A DNA stretch of 64,000 nt from Chryseobacterium capnotolerans (GCF_021278965.1 NZ_CP065589.1:1307001-1371000), one strand, 5' to 3'; shown: positions 28,149-38,310, counted from the first letter of the stretch. The notes: generated from the sequence alone by a model not told the origin. Made by a program: numbers and translations.

Positions 28149-29147
28149 TTAGCTGCTTATTCCATTAGTGTTCTTAAGTTTACTTGGAATTAAATTGTAC
28201 TTTCTCTTAAATGCTGAAGAAAAATGCCTTGGGTTTTTATATCCGATAATATCGGAAATTTCATTGATGTTCAAGTGTCCTTCAAGCAACATTTTTTTCG
28301 CTTCTTCCATTTTCATGTCGTTCCAGAAATTGAAAACAGTAGTTCCAAATAGTTCTTTAAAGCCCTTTTTCAATGTAAATTCATTCGTACCTACCTGATG
28401 GGCAAGATCAATTAATGAACAGGTTGTGCTGAGATTATTGACAATAAAATCTCTCACAGCATATATTTTATCTTCATCTTTTTTAGGAAGAGATGAGGGG
28501 GAAGATTCGTTTTTAAAAAGCTGTTCCAGTTGTAACAGAAGGAGTTCAGCAACCTTAGCTTCAAGATAAATCCTTTTAAAAATCCCTTTTCTGTCGCAAT
28601 GGATGATGTCGTTTAGTACCTGATACATTTCCAGGTTGATCCTGCAATGGTCCGGATTGATAAGACATGAGTGTTGTTTTTCAATAGCATTTCTGAAAGT
28701 ATTGAACAGGTCAGAGTCTTCAGGAAGAAATTTTTTAAAAAAAGCGGGCGCTAAATTGACTTCCAGGATCTGCATTTCATGTCCGTCGAATTCCATCTGG
28801 CCAGACATCTGATGGGCATAAATGATATTGTGCTGATAGCTTTCAAAACACACTTTATTGTTGAAATTTTCTGAAAGGGCAGCGCTTTTTCCTTTTAATG
28901 AAAAATGCATTTCAACGCTCTCAAAGTCAGCTTCAAAATAGAGTAATACTTTATTTTCAAGGGAGACATTTCCAAAGCCAATGTGAACATTCTCAAAGCA
29001 GATCTCATGATAAAAACCATTTCCATAAGGAGGTTTCAGAGACGTAATACACTCTGTGATTTCCCCGTCATTCAGAAAAAAAACATCAGGATACTTTCTT
29101 TCAATGAGGGTACCTCCAATTTTATCATCATAGATTCTTACTGTCAT
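28149..29147 (-). CDS. AraC-family transcriptional regulator
   Basis: The 332-residue protein has an N-terminal sensor part of about 220 residues with a cupin-like pattern, and two C-terminal HTH motifs. The first is in 'CSLIDLAHQVGTNEFTLKKGFK' (trimmed), and the second in 'NINEISDIIGYKNPRHFSSAFK' near residues 295-318. The layout resembles PchR-type regulators. It stands divergent from the membrane-protein gene at 29352, about 204 bases away, so it may control that gene. The inducer is unknown. It is upstream of the prp operon in the same direction, but the riboswitch promoter lies between them. Confidence 0.92.
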   Translation of the reverse strand: MTVRIYDDKIGGTLIERKYPDVFFLNDGEITECITSLKPPYGNGFYHEICFENVHIGFGNVSLENKVLLYFEADFESVEMHFSLKGKSAALSENFNNKVCFESYQHNIIYAHQMSGQMEFDGHEMQILEVNLAPAFFKKFLPEDSDLFNTFRNAIEKQHSCLINPDHCRINLEMYQVLNDIIHCDRKGIFKRIYLEAKVAELLLLQLEQLFKNESSPSSLPKKDEDKIYAVRDFIVNNLSTTCSLIDLAHQVGTNEFTLKKGFKELFGTTVFNFWNDMKMEEAKKMLLEGHLNINEISDIIGYKNPRHFSSAFKRKYNLIPSKLKNTNGISS

Positions 29148-29351
29148 TATGCTTTTATTTTAATTAGAAATCTCCTTTTTACGGACTTTTTACTCCCTTC
29201 TACATACCTGTATGAGCTGTATTACCGATTAGCTTTGCACAAATATAAATAATTATTTAGAATGATTCTTAATAATATTTATTTTACCATACGCAAAAGC
29301 ATGAAAAATAGAGATAATGAAGAAAGTGAAAGTAAAAAATGATTTTAAATT

Positions 29352-30077
29352 ATGAAATATTCAAGTAAAGTAAATTGGTGTTTTGCAGCAGCTATTATGG
29401 TATCTATATGTTGGATTATCGGTGATGTTTTCGTAGCCGGCTTTGACCCGAATCCTGCTGATTATCCATTATTCTCAAAGACCTATGCCGATCAGGTGAA
29501 TGTTGAATTTGCTACTTTGATGCTGGAAGGCTCAACACCAGGATTAATGTTTGGAGCTTTAATCGGAGCACTCACAGGACCTTTGCTGCTTCCGGCAACA
29601 TGGCTGGTTTTCCAGTTTTTTAAAGATACCGGAAAATGGTATTCGGTAGCTGTTTACTGGATCTTATTGGTTGGGGCGGTGTTGTCTCCTTTAGGCCATG
29701 CAGGTTTCTTCTATGTAGGCGAAATCTATAAAGCAATCTATCATACAGATCCGGTGGCTCATCCATATCTTTTGGAAACAGGCCGGGGTTTTATGAAAAT
29801 GCTTAACATAGCCTGGGGAGCGGCTATTGGAGTATTAGCCATTGGATGGATTTCATTTGCAGTGTGTATTCTTTTAAATAAAACATTGTTGCCAAGATGG
29901 ATGGCTTTATTGACTCCATTTGTCCTGACTCTGTTTATCATTCCGATTAAAGGTCTTTTACCATTGCCATATTCAGGATGGGTTGGGGGAGCGATATTCA
30001 ATATTGCTTATCTGACATTCTTCAGCTCACTACTGTTACTTTTCAGAAAGAAACTTAACAGAGAACAGCAGAACTAA
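29352..30077 (+). CDS. Polytopic membrane protein (possibly DUF6796 family)
   Basis: A 241-residue protein with about six hydrophobic helices and the pattern 'WIIGDVFVAGFDPNPADYPLF' (trimmed) after helix 1, then 'VNVEFATLMLEGSTPGLMFGALIG'-like sequence. I recall this arrangement from DUF6796 membrane proteins, but the family name is from memory. No catalytic motif can be seen. It is divergent from an AraC regulator that may control it, and is followed by a strong terminator. Function unknown. Confidence 0.8.
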   Translation: MKYSSKVNWCFAAAIMVSICWIIGDVFVAGFDPNPADYPLFSKTYADQVNVEFATLMLEGSTPGLMFGALIGALTGPLLLPATWLVFQFFKDTGKWYSVAVYWILLVGAVLSPLGHAGFFYVGEIYKAIYHTDPVAHPYLLETGRGFMKMLNIAWGAAIGVLAIGWISFAVCILLNKTLLPRWMALLTPFVLTLFIIPIKGLLPLPYSGWVGGAIFNIAYLTFFSSLLLLFRKKLNREQQN

Positions 30078-30103
30078 TAACAATCTATATATACTACACC
30101 ACG

Positions 30104-30136
30104 AATTGAGCACTTTTTTAGTGCTCAATTTTTTTA
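30104..30136 (+). terminator. Terminator after the membrane-protein gene
   Basis: AATTGAGCACT and AGTGCTCAATT form a perfect 11-bp stem with a short T loop, followed by TTTTTTTAT on the plus strand. It marks the left border of the accessory island. Confidence 0.85.
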
Positions 30137-30193
30137 TACCCGTTTATTTACTTGTCGTTTTTGCATAATTGAAATAAACTGCTGCTTTCATTT

Positions 30194-30429
30194 CTATTTG
30201 ATGATTTTGATATTATTTAATTTTATATATTCATTTGCATCAAATAAATTACTAAAGTCTTCTCTCATATTTTCTCCTTCAATTTTACCCCACTCTCTTA
30301 ATAAACTCTATAATTCAAAATTTCCCATCCATTGTCTTCAATCTCTTCAGTTGCAATAGCATCGGCGATCTGTTGTTGTGTATAATCTTTTTGCTTTCTT
30401 ATTGTACATAATTTGTCTTTTTGCATCAT
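30194..30429 (-). pseudogene. XRE-type regulator N-terminal remnant fused to another fragment
   Basis: On the minus strand MMQKDKLCTIRKQKDYTQQQ begins like the HTH domain of a Chryseobacterium XRE regulator, but after 'IADAIAT' the sequence changes to 'EEIEDNGWEILNYRV' and soon stops (30298). In a shifted frame it continues to 30194 ('EDFSNLFDANEY'). The second part looks like the tail of an unrelated protein. This is a decayed junction on the left side of the effector island. A C-terminal fragment of a similar regulator lies on the right side (37235-37405). Confidence 0.55.
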
Positions 30430-30624
30430 TTTTTTTACAAATATGAAAAAAAATACAATTCATTATTAAGGGATGTATGAATCTGTTTTTTTTAATTTTA
30501 AAATCTTTTTAAATGAATAGTCGTAGAAGTACTACACTTTTTAAAATTTATGAAAAGAATTGAATTAAAATAAAATAATATTTCTAACTTTCAGGAATTA
30601 TCATCAAAAAACACATCCTATATT

Positions 30625-31755
30625 ATGAAAAAAAATATCCCAAATTCGGGTGGTTCTCCCATGGGAATTACCTCTTCCTTGAAACAGGACATCTATTTTG
30701 TAAAACAAGGAGAAACACTGGAAAGTATTTCATGGGAATTAACTCTTGAAAATCCTAAATATCTTCGTGAATACCACAACTCAAGATGTAGCTACTTAGA
30801 CCTTATTCCTGAAGAAGGAACTTTAAGATTTTTGCAGAAACTAAATGTACCCAACTCAGACGAAATACGAAAAATAAATGAGCAAATACGAAAATCCGGA
30901 GAAAGCTTATGTTACCTACTTCCAATGGGGAAAATCTCCTTCAATATAGAATTAATTGACGGGAATTATGAGGTGAGACAGACTGAAAGCTATGATGGAA
31001 CTCAACAAAGTGAATATTCGTACACACTACACTTTAAATATATAAAGGAGGATGAAAAAGGACATTATGTAGAATTTACAATGAACAATTTCAAAAAAAA
31101 TGAAGAGGAGCCTGAAGAGAAAATAAATAATCTGGCATCCGATTTTGTAAAAATAGTTTATCCGATAACATTGATTATAGATAAATCTGGAAATTTTGTT
31201 AAAGCAAATCCTATTAAAGAGGTTAAGGATATTACTACTGAACTTGAAACATTAAAGCAATATTACGCCGGCTCTTATGCCACTTCTCATATTGACCAGA
31301 TGAAAAGCAAAATGATGACTCCACAGATTATCTATAATAGTCTCAAAGAAACATTACCTTTACAATTCATCTTCAATCAATTCTATAAAGCAAATTATCA
31401 TTCAAAGGATACTACAGCATCATATCGTGATGAATTTTCGTGGTTAGCTCCGGCCTCTCCTATCAGGCTGGAAATGGTTCACCAAATTTTACCACAAAGC
31501 AGTTCCAATTTAGTAGAGATAATACAAACAGGGAGATCCGTAGATTATCGAACGGTTCCGGAATTGTATTATACAGACTTGGAGTATGACGAGCAAATAA
31601 TTCCACATTCAAAATCAGTAAAGGCTAATCATTCAGCTACATATACATTGGATTTTATGAACTTTTCTATTCAAAAAATAAAAGCAAGATTTGATATCCA
31701 GATTGCTGATTATGAAAAGACAATGACTTTTGAATTAGAAAAGTTATTAGGATAA
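30625..31755 (+). CDS. LysM-like protein of a contractile-injection cargo module
   Basis: This 376-residue protein has no signal peptide. Near residues 25-65 it carries a LysM-like segment, 'YFVKQGETLESISWELT', followed by 'YLREYHNSRC', a form seen in proteins that accompany PAAR-like spikes in Bacteroidetes. The remaining 300 residues are soluble and I do not recognise a fold. The next gene, 32 bases on, encodes a DUF4280/PAAR-like protein, and the third a peptidoglycan hydrolase. By this context it may be an adaptor or chaperone that loads the effector onto the spike. That role is inferred and not shown by a motif. Confidence 0.75.
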   Translation: MKKNIPNSGGSPMGITSSLKQDIYFVKQGETLESISWELTLENPKYLREYHNSRCSYLDLIPEEGTLRFLQKLNVPNSDEIRKINEQIRKSGESLCYLLPMGKISFNIELIDGNYEVRQTESYDGTQQSEYSYTLHFKYIKEDEKGHYVEFTMNNFKKNEEEPEEKINNLASDFVKIVYPITLIIDKSGNFVKANPIKEVKDITTELETLKQYYAGSYATSHIDQMKSKMMTPQIIYNSLKETLPLQFIFNQFYKANYHSKDTTASYRDEFSWLAPASPIRLEMVHQILPQSSSNLVEIIQTGRSVDYRTVPELYYTDLEYDEQIIPHSKSVKANHSATYTLDFMNFSIQKIKARFDIQIADYEKTMTFELEKLLG

Positions 31756-31787
31756 TTATTATTTTTAGAACCATCAATCACAATGAT

Positions 31788-32291
31788 ATGTCAGAAAATT
31801 CATCAGCACACAGCGACAAGCACTTTGTCATTCAGAAAGGCAAGGCTCAATGCAATCAAGGCGATCAGTTCCCGCAATTTAAAGTAACATCCCATCAAAA
31901 GCATTATTGGAATAATAAAAGTGCAACGGAAGATTATCTTGCTGTAACGGAAGACGATTTACAGTTTAATCCTCCCGGACCAAGTTTTGGACAATGTAAA
32001 TTGAAACCCACATCAGGAGGCTATTTACCCTGTACATTTGCTCCGGCCGGAAAATGGCAAAAAACTTATGAAAAAACAAAGGTGATGAATAAAAGCTGCC
32101 TTTCTGAAATTTCTGAGTTGATGTGCAGCGTTGGAGGCAAAATCACTGTAAAAGAACATGGGCAAACATCAACTATGAATAAGCAAAGTATAACAACGGC
32201 TGACCCCAAGACCTATAACATCATTAACCCATTTATGAATTTTGAGGAGTCCCAAAGAGAACTGGAAGGACCTGATCAGATTTATGAATAA
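31788..32291 (+). CDS. DUF4280/PAAR-like spike protein
   Basis: A 167-residue protein with the scattered Cys and Gly pattern of DUF4280 (PAAR-like) proteins: 'FVIQKGKAQCNQGDQ' at the start, 'FGQCKLKPTSGGYLPC' near residues 64-79, 'PAGKWQKTYEK' near 84-94, and 'LMCSVGGKITVKEHGQT' near 112-128. Such proteins cap the tip of the tail spike in type VI-like and extracellular contractile systems. Here it comes directly before the putative effector gene (23 bases), so it probably carries that effector. No VgrG, sheath or tube gene is in the window, so the machinery must be encoded elsewhere. Confidence 0.85.
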   Translation: MSENSSAHSDKHFVIQKGKAQCNQGDQFPQFKVTSHQKHYWNNKSATEDYLAVTEDDLQFNPPGPSFGQCKLKPTSGGYLPCTFAPAGKWQKTYEKTKVMNKSCLSEISELMCSVGGKITVKEHGQTSTMNKQSITTADPKTYNIINPFMNFEESQRELEGPDQIYE

Positions 32292-32314
32292 AATGTCTAT
32301 CAATACTAACGACT

Positions 32315-35058
32315 ATGGCAAAATTAACTATTAGAGGGAATACAAAACCTATTGTTGGAAATACGGAGGCTTATTCACTTTCGGTATTTGATAATGTAAT
32401 GACATCCAATTCTTTTTCTTTCCCACCTCCTAAAGTACAATGGAACATCTATGTACAAGACAGGAACGGATGGCGGATCGCCAATGGAAATATAAAGGAA
32501 GGAGAAAATGTAACCTATAAATTTACTGCCAAAAGCCTTAAATATAAGGCTTTAAGAATTGAAGTGGTAAGGGGGAAGATAAAGGAGAACTCTATATAAA
32601 ACCACAGGAAGCTGAAGATCCGAAAATTGTAAGTGTTGAACTACAAGACATTAATTCTGAACGACTACCAAAAGGAAAACTATTACATTATACTGATACC
32701 GTAATAGCTAAAGCCCATTGTGTAGGAATGTTTGGATATAAAGTGGCCTTTACTCTTTGGGAAGATGATGCCATAGGAAAAGGACATGATCCTATTGTAA
32801 ATATGATGAATAAGATCAACCAGGTACCACTGATTGGGGAAGTAAATCATGAGGGAGTTGCCAGGGTTTATTTTAGACTTCCTGCTTATACTATGGCCGT
32901 TCAAATTGCCAATGCCGGAGTAGCAAGAGGAGACAAAAGCGAAGGCAAAACCCATGAATATTATGTAACCGCGGAAGTAGTTTCCAAGCATATTTTAAAG
33001 GCAAGCCCTAATGTAAATGTTGCCAACCCAGCTCATATTCCACCACCGTCTAAGAAAGCTGAACCGGTGGACAATACTCCACCACACAGGAAGCCTCCGG
33101 TTGCTCCTGAGCATAATAAACCAAAACCCAATAAGCCAAAACCCCAAGAGGAAACAGCAAAATATCCTCAAACTCCTGCCGCAAAGAAGCAGGCAGATCC
33201 TGAAGGAAAAATATTAAACGCCGAATTTACAGATGGTACAGGAAAAACGCTTAAGAAAGCCAAGACCGGAGATATAGTATCCATTAAAATAACTTCTCAG
33301 GGTATGAGAGGTAAAAATGTAAAAATAAGAATTTGGGAAGAAGACTTATCAAGATACAGTAATGATCTTGTATATGAAGTATCTGTAACATTAGCTCACG
33401 ATACCTCTAATTTTATTAATAATGTTACTCTTACAAAAGAAATGTATAACAAAAGTAATGATTTTGGAGAGGGAAACGAACGGGAGTATTTTATAGAGGT
33501 TGAACATCTCAACACTTCTGTGACTTCTCAAGTTATTCCCATAAGTCCAAGCGCTGAACCTGTAAAAGTAGATCCGAATGATTCTCCTGCGATTATTAAG
33601 GAACCAAAATCACAAAATAAAAATTGTGGAGGTAAATATTGTATTGATAAAAATTCCCCTCCAAGCGAACTTATTAGAGAAATTAATATTCGTTTGGCAG
33701 GTTTTGGTGGAAATGTACCAACGGATAAATTTACAGACAGAACCGAAAGAATGATTAAACAGTTCCAGAGAGACTATATGAAAGTCCCTGAAACAGGAAA
33801 AGTTTGTGGAAATGTTCTAAAGGCTATTGATGAATTTCAAAGTAAATTCACAATTGATTTTACAGAAATAAAATGTAAGTGTAAAAAATGTACAGGGTTT
33901 GGAGATGGTAGTAATAAGGGGAAATACTTAAAAGACAAAATAGAGGCTTATCATAGGTACGAATATCCTGGTATTCATAGATCATTACTTTCTTCTATAA
34001 GGGCCGTTAAGTTCTATTTGAAAAAAGATGGAAGGTTTAGTTTTAATAAAGTAAATTCTGGATATAGATGTAGATTCCATGAGGAATATTTAAAAAAACC
34101 AACAACAAATCACATGGGAAAAGCCTTAGATTTGCATTTTAATGATAAAAATGGAAGGACTAAGAAAACATCTGATATGGAAACCATAAGAGAGGATATT
34201 TTCCACAAATATCTTGGCGCAAAATGGGATTGGAAAGAAAAAAATATTTTCAATTTAGAGTCAACAGAAAAAGGAGCAAAAACTTGGGTTCATTATGATG
34301 TAAGAGAATTTGATCAATCTTTTTTAGAAGATAAGTTCTTTGTAAAGACTCTTCAAGGGCTAAATGGTAAAAGTATAGTAGCGCTGGCCCTAGAATTAAA
34401 TTATTCAAATACTTGCATGTGTATGGGAGGAGGAACGGCTGCTAATACAAAAGAGAAAGAGCCAACCAAAAAAAGCCATAAATATAAATGGGCTCATAGT
34501 GAGTTTGGGAATTTGATTGCCTTGAGAGAATCATCAGATAATTATAATAAATGTAATAAAACAAAAGGAGGTCTTAAAGTAGTAAATAATTTAAATCTTG
34601 CAGACTTAACTGTAGGAGAGATCCAGGAGAAGCAAAAAAATAGAGACCTTTTTGCGGTGGGTAGATATCAACTTATTCCAATTACTTTTAATGGTGCAAT
34701 TTCAAGTTTAAATCTTAATTTAAGTGATAAAATGGACAAAGATAAGCAAGATGAAATTTTTGATGAATATCTTATTAAAGTTAAAAGGCCCAAAATTATA
34801 TCATATCTTGAAGGTAATGGCAGCTTAGAAGATGCCATGTACTCAGCTGCACAAGAATGGGCCAGTATAGCAGTGGAAAAAGGAAAAAGAATTAAAGATA
34901 AAGTAACCAAAGATAAGAAAGGTAATGTTATTTCAAGAGAAATAAGATATTCAGATGGTACAGATTCTTATTACCAAGGAGATGGTTTAAATCAAGCACA
35001 TATAATGCCAGAACAAATAAAAAAAGCTTTAATAAATTCAAAAAATGCAAACAAATAG
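32315..35058 (+). CDS. Modular peptidoglycan-hydrolase effector (M15 peptidase plus lysozyme-like), one frameshift
   Basis: The gene is split at about 32580; one extra G in the run of five (AGGGGG) joins both parts into about 914 residues, and the length leaves 2 modulo 3, as expected for one lost base. Domains in order: N-terminal beta-rich region (1-230); Pro/Lys-rich linker (about 240-285); second Ig-like region (about 290-420); peptidoglycan-binding helices 'DRTERMIKQFQRDY' (about 450-510); M15 peptidase with 'SGYRCRFHEE', 'NHMGKALD' (H600, D606) and 'VHYDVR' (H660), all zinc ligands present; lysozyme-like end with 'LIALRESSDNYN' (from about 731) and 'AVGRYQLIP'. It should cut both peptide and glycan parts of murein in a rival cell. 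It has no signal peptide, which fits injection. Its end overlaps the next lipoprotein gene by 14 bases. Confidence 0.85.
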
Positions 35059-35938
35059 AATATTTAATTTAGTTTTAATCATCCCGCTTTTTATGGTTGG
35101 ATGTAAAAAGAATATAATATCAGAGTCACAAAATATTAATGATAAAATTGAAAAAGAAAATGTCTATCGTAATAGCGACACAATTAATATTCCAGAACAA
35201 AACAACTTAAAATTATCCCTTGTTTTAAGTTGTGGATCGGGCTGTGCAATGACTTATAATGCAACAAAAATCACACAGACCGGATTAAATATAAAAGTCA
35301 CATTTACAGTAGATATGTATATTGATGAGGCTGAGTCTGACACTTATGATGAAACCTATATTTTTTCCTACGACGATGCATATAGACTCAAAAAAATAGT
35401 TAAAGTAGGTGATGAAAAAGAAAGTTTTTTAGAAACCCAATCTGATGATAATCAAAAATCTTTTACAGATTTTGCTAAAGAATTAGTTAAAAAAAAAATT
35501 CCCATCATTCCTCATGAAAATTGTTTTAAAGAAACTTCCGTAAAATTACCGTACAGCACATCAATTAATTATAAATCGGTAAAATATAATTATTTAAAAT
35601 GTAATGATATTAAAGGTCTACAAAAGTTGGCATGCGAAAAAGAAAACATAAGATATATCCCACTTCCAACTAAAAATGATATAAATATTATATTAATGCC
35701 ACAAGATTGTGGAGACTTTTCATATAGGTTTTATTTAGTAACGATCAAAAACAATTCTGTAATTGGAAATCTATATGTTGAGGGTGAATGGCAAGAACCC
35801 GAAGATGATTCTAGTAAAGAGGTTACAACTTTTTCATTAGATAGTAAGTATAATTTGCAAGTTAAAACTAAAACTAATACATCTGTTATTATAAAAAATT
35901 ATATAATTTCAAGCAATGGAGAGATAGCCGAGAAATAA
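35045..35938 (+). CDS. Lipoprotein, candidate immunity protein
   Basis: A 297-residue protein with a lipoprotein signal and lipobox (MVGC, Cys near residue 20). The mature part is hydrophilic and has no domain that I recognise; 'LVLSCGSGCAMTYNATKI' near residues 60-77 is its most distinctive stretch. Its start overlaps the effector gene by 14 bases, so the two are translated together. A periplasmic lipoprotein encoded immediately after a murein hydrolase is the classic layout of an immunity protein. The role is inferred from context. Confidence 0.75.
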   Translation: MQTNRIFNLVLIIPLFMVGCKKNIISESQNINDKIEKENVYRNSDTINIPEQNNLKLSLVLSCGSGCAMTYNATKITQTGLNIKVTFTVDMYIDEAESDTYDETYIFSYDDAYRLKKIVKVGDEKESFLETQSDDNQKSFTDFAKELVKKKIPIIPHENCFKETSVKLPYSTSINYKSVKYNYLKCNDIKGLQKLACEKENIRYIPLPTKNDINIILMPQDCGDFSYRFYLVTIKNNSVIGNLYVEGEWQEPEDDSSKEVTTFSLDSKYNLQVKTKTNTSVIIKNYIISSNGEIAEK

Positions 35939-35991
35939 ATTTTACATGTAGTAAATAAACTAATTTATTGTATAAAATTTAAACAGATTTA

Positions 35992-36917
35992 ATGATAAAA
36001 ATAATAAGTGTTTCATTGTTAATATTGAGTCTAAATTCATGTAAGGGGCAAAATAAAAAAAACGACTTCTCTTACTTTGAGAAAAATGACGATTATTTTA
36101 CTAGAGATATTGATATCAATAAGGATGGTTTCAAAGATAAAGTTGTTTCTAGTAAAAAAAATATGGGTGATGATTTAATATTTTTTTTAGGGAATGAAAA
36201 GTCAAAATATCAATTTGCTTTAAAAACCTATAATTTTTCGGAAGATGGCGGGTTTGTGATTGATGATATAAAGCCTCTTACTAATAATTCAACAAACGAA
36301 GTTTTTTATATTACTACATATTTTGATGGTTCAGGTGGGGCTCAACGAATAAATTATGTTGCCTATGAAGGCAACAAATGGAAATTAACTAGGTCCGTTT
36401 ATATAACTTCAGATTGGCGTTCAGATGTAAATAAAGAATACTATTGTGATGTACAACAAAATATCGCTTTAGATGATAAAAAAATAAGAGAAAAATTACA
36501 TCCAATGCCTGATGAAACCGTAAGAGATAAGGTATGTAAATCAAGGTATAAGTTTGAGGATACTTTAAGACAATTTGAAGAAAATATAAAGAATTCAGTT
36601 AACTATACGGGCATTGAAAGGTATCAAGAGTTATTACTTAAATTCCCAATAAATAATAGTAATATACTGCAATATAATAATATTGCTTATTACTTGTATG
36701 AAAAAGGTGCATATAATGAATCAATATTATTAATCAAAGAAATTTTAAAAAAGACCCTAATAGGATTGTGGCATGGTTTAATTTGGCTGATTTACAATGG
36801 GAATTGGGTAATAAAAATGAGGCTAAAAAATCCTATCAACAATACATTTTATTAATGAAAAGCCAGGGTAAAGACCTAAAAAAAATTCCAAATAGAGTAT
36901 ATGAAAGAAGTAAATAA
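35992..36917 (+). CDS. Second lipoprotein of the module (one frameshift)
   Basis: The lipobox LNSC (Cys near residue 17) starts a protein of about 308 residues. The raw frame breaks near 36755 at a run of six A's; one more A continues in 'DPNRIVAWFNLADLQWELG' and ends 'IPNRVYERSK' at 36917. Length leaves 2 modulo 3, as expected. The middle has 'RDIDINKDGFKDKVV', an FG-GAP/VCBS-like calcium-loop pattern, and the end is a TPR-like helical pair. It may be a second immunity protein or an accessory lipoprotein. Without the correction the last 30 residues are out of frame. Confidence 0.75.
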
Positions 36918-37166
36918 ATTAATTTATTTATTTATTGGATATTCCTAGTATCTGTAATAACTTTAGTAGTCTCTTATTTTCTGTTAGAAAGTTCTAACTG
37001 TGAAAATAAAGTTATTGTGGGCGATGACATGTTTGGCATCAATAAAGCAAAATCGAATTGGTGTTCAATTCTCACATTTTTAAAGAATATATCGACTGGC
37101 CCACTATTTGTGGGAGCGTTAATCTATATCATAAACTATTGCTTTTCAGATGAGTATGATTATTAA
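36901..37166 (+). CDS. Small membrane protein (one frameshift)
   Basis: A short gene starts with ATG at 36901, overlapping the corrected stop of the previous gene. One extra T within the T/A-rich stretch near 36923 joins the frames into about 88 residues: 'MKEVNKLI', a first helix ('WIFLVSVITLVVSYFLL'), a loop with 'SSNCENKVIVGDDM', and a second helix ('GPLFVGALIYIINYCF'). In the raw sequence only a 15-codon ORF is read. It may be part of the immunity set. The assignment depends on the correction. Confidence 0.45.
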
Positions 37167-37198
37167 AATGCCTTAGGTTTTGACCGATAATGCATATC

Positions 37199-37239
37199 TA
37201 AAAAAACTCCGTCCCAAAAAAAGAGACGGAGTTTTTATT
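37199..37239. terminator. Terminator closing the effector island
   Basis: AACTCCGTC and GACGGAGTT form a 9-bp stem flanked by A's on the left and TTTTTATTTTT on the right, so it could act in both directions. Confidence 0.8.
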
Positions 37240-37405
37240 TTTCATATTTATTCAATCTTTCCTTCAACCTCTGATTTTCTTCCTTTAATATGGATATATA
37301 ATCCTGAAGATTTTTAATGATTGAGGTGTTTTCTTTAGTGAAATTAGCGACATTACCCCCTGTCGTCTGTATTTTTAATGATACTTTTAAAAAATAATCT
37401 CATGA
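37235..37405 (-). pseudogene. C-terminal remnant of an XRE-type regulator
   Basis: The minus strand reads about 55 codons ending 'NLQDYISILKEENQRLKERL' and 'NKYEK' then stop. This is the coiled-coil tail typical of Chryseobacterium XRE regulators. The HTH part is absent, since a stop lies just upstream in frame. Together with the N-terminal fragment at 30194-30429 it flanks the effector island, but the order and strand show that the two are not simply one gene split by insertion. Confidence 0.6.
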
Positions 37406-37445
37406 TCGGGTATATTGGTCTTTAGGAGAATTAAATCAGTATCAT

Positions 37446-37940
37446 ATGAAAGATATTAGAAAATCAGATATAAGAATGGGGTGTTATGTATTAAGTATGT
37501 TGATGATCCTATCCGTATTCACTCTTATAAGCTGTAAAGAAAACAAGAGAAATACAGAGCAAAATACAGCGGTACATACTGAGCAGGTGCAATCTGTGAA
37601 AATGACCTCTGCCGGTGGGCAGCTTGGATTTTCTTCCACTACTTTGATAGATAAAGATTCTATTCATTACAATCGGAAAATGGCAGCTAATGAAGCCAAT
37701 AACCTTTCATACAGCAGAAAAATAAAACCTGAAGACTGGAAAAATCTGATTGATGCCATTGATCAGAAGATGTTTGGAGCCGCAAAGGAAGGACACAGCG
37801 TACAGCCTGTAGACGGTATTGATACCCGTATTATCGTCACAACAACTGCTGGTGATATTTCCAAAATGAATGCTTATGACGACCCTGCATGGAAAAGCAT
37901 CCGTGATATTGTAGACAAGTATAATGAATTATATAAGTAA
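37446..37940 (+). CDS. Hypothetical lipoprotein
   Basis: A 164-residue protein with a basic N-terminus, one hydrophobic segment and a lipobox (LISC, Cys at about residue 30). The mature part includes 'TTLIDKDSIHYNRKMA' and 'IDTRIIVTTTAGDISKMNAYDD', probably one small beta-rich domain. I do not recognise the family. It follows a leader at the right end of the effector island on the plus strand, 100 bases before a small membrane protein. It may be periplasmic or on the surface. Function unknown. Confidence 0.7.
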   Translation: MKDIRKSDIRMGCYVLSMLMILSVFTLISCKENKRNTEQNTAVHTEQVQSVKMTSAGGQLGFSSTTLIDKDSIHYNRKMAANEANNLSYSRKIKPEDWKNLIDAIDQKMFGAAKEGHSVQPVDGIDTRIIVTTTAGDISKMNAYDDPAWKSIRDIVDKYNELYK

Positions 37941-38040
37941 TACTCCCTAGAAATATGTCTGTTGAAACAGAATGTATTATATTTGATATTCTGACCATGA
38001 AAAACGGAACTGTCACTTTCTTTGCTTACAAAATATACAT

Positions 38041-38310
38041 ATGTCTACATCAAAATTAAGCCTGTTGGCTACCATTGCTCATATTCTTTTATCTGTGATC
38101 TTAATGAAATATGATGAGGTATTGTTTACCCATGATTGGGAGAATGCTGTATTATTATTGATTTTTCTGGTTGTAATTTTAGCCTTGATGTTAGCCATAA
38201 TGTCAAGAAAAACGAAACTAGGGGCTGTATTAATGGTCGTAAATGGAGTTTATACATTGATTTGTCTTTTTATGTTGTACTTCATTTTTAATTATACATT
38301 TAAAGTATAG
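38041..38310 (+). CDS. Small membrane protein, three predicted helices
   Basis: The 89 residues are mostly hydrophobic, with helices at about 5-21 (LLATIAHILLSVILM), 35-52 (AVLLLIFLVVILALMLAI) and 62-85 (AVLMVVNGVYTLICLFMLYFI). No charged or catalytic motif helps with function. It lies between a lipoprotein gene and kup and does not overlap either. It is a plausible but unrecognised gene. Confidence 0.6.
   Translation: MSTSKLSLLATIAHILLSVILMKYDEVLFTHDWENAVLLLIFLVVILALMLAIMSRKTKLGAVLMVVNGVYTLICLFMLYFIFNYTFKV

Noticed and set aside
32315..32599. A separate 94-residue gene before the effector
   Set aside because: The codons after it continue in another frame without a stop back from 32728, and one extra G in a run of five joins both parts. 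The total length fits one lost base.
30194..37405. Effector island inserted into a single XRE gene
   Set aside because: On the minus strand the C-terminal fragment lies upstream of the N-terminal one, which a simple insertion cannot produce.
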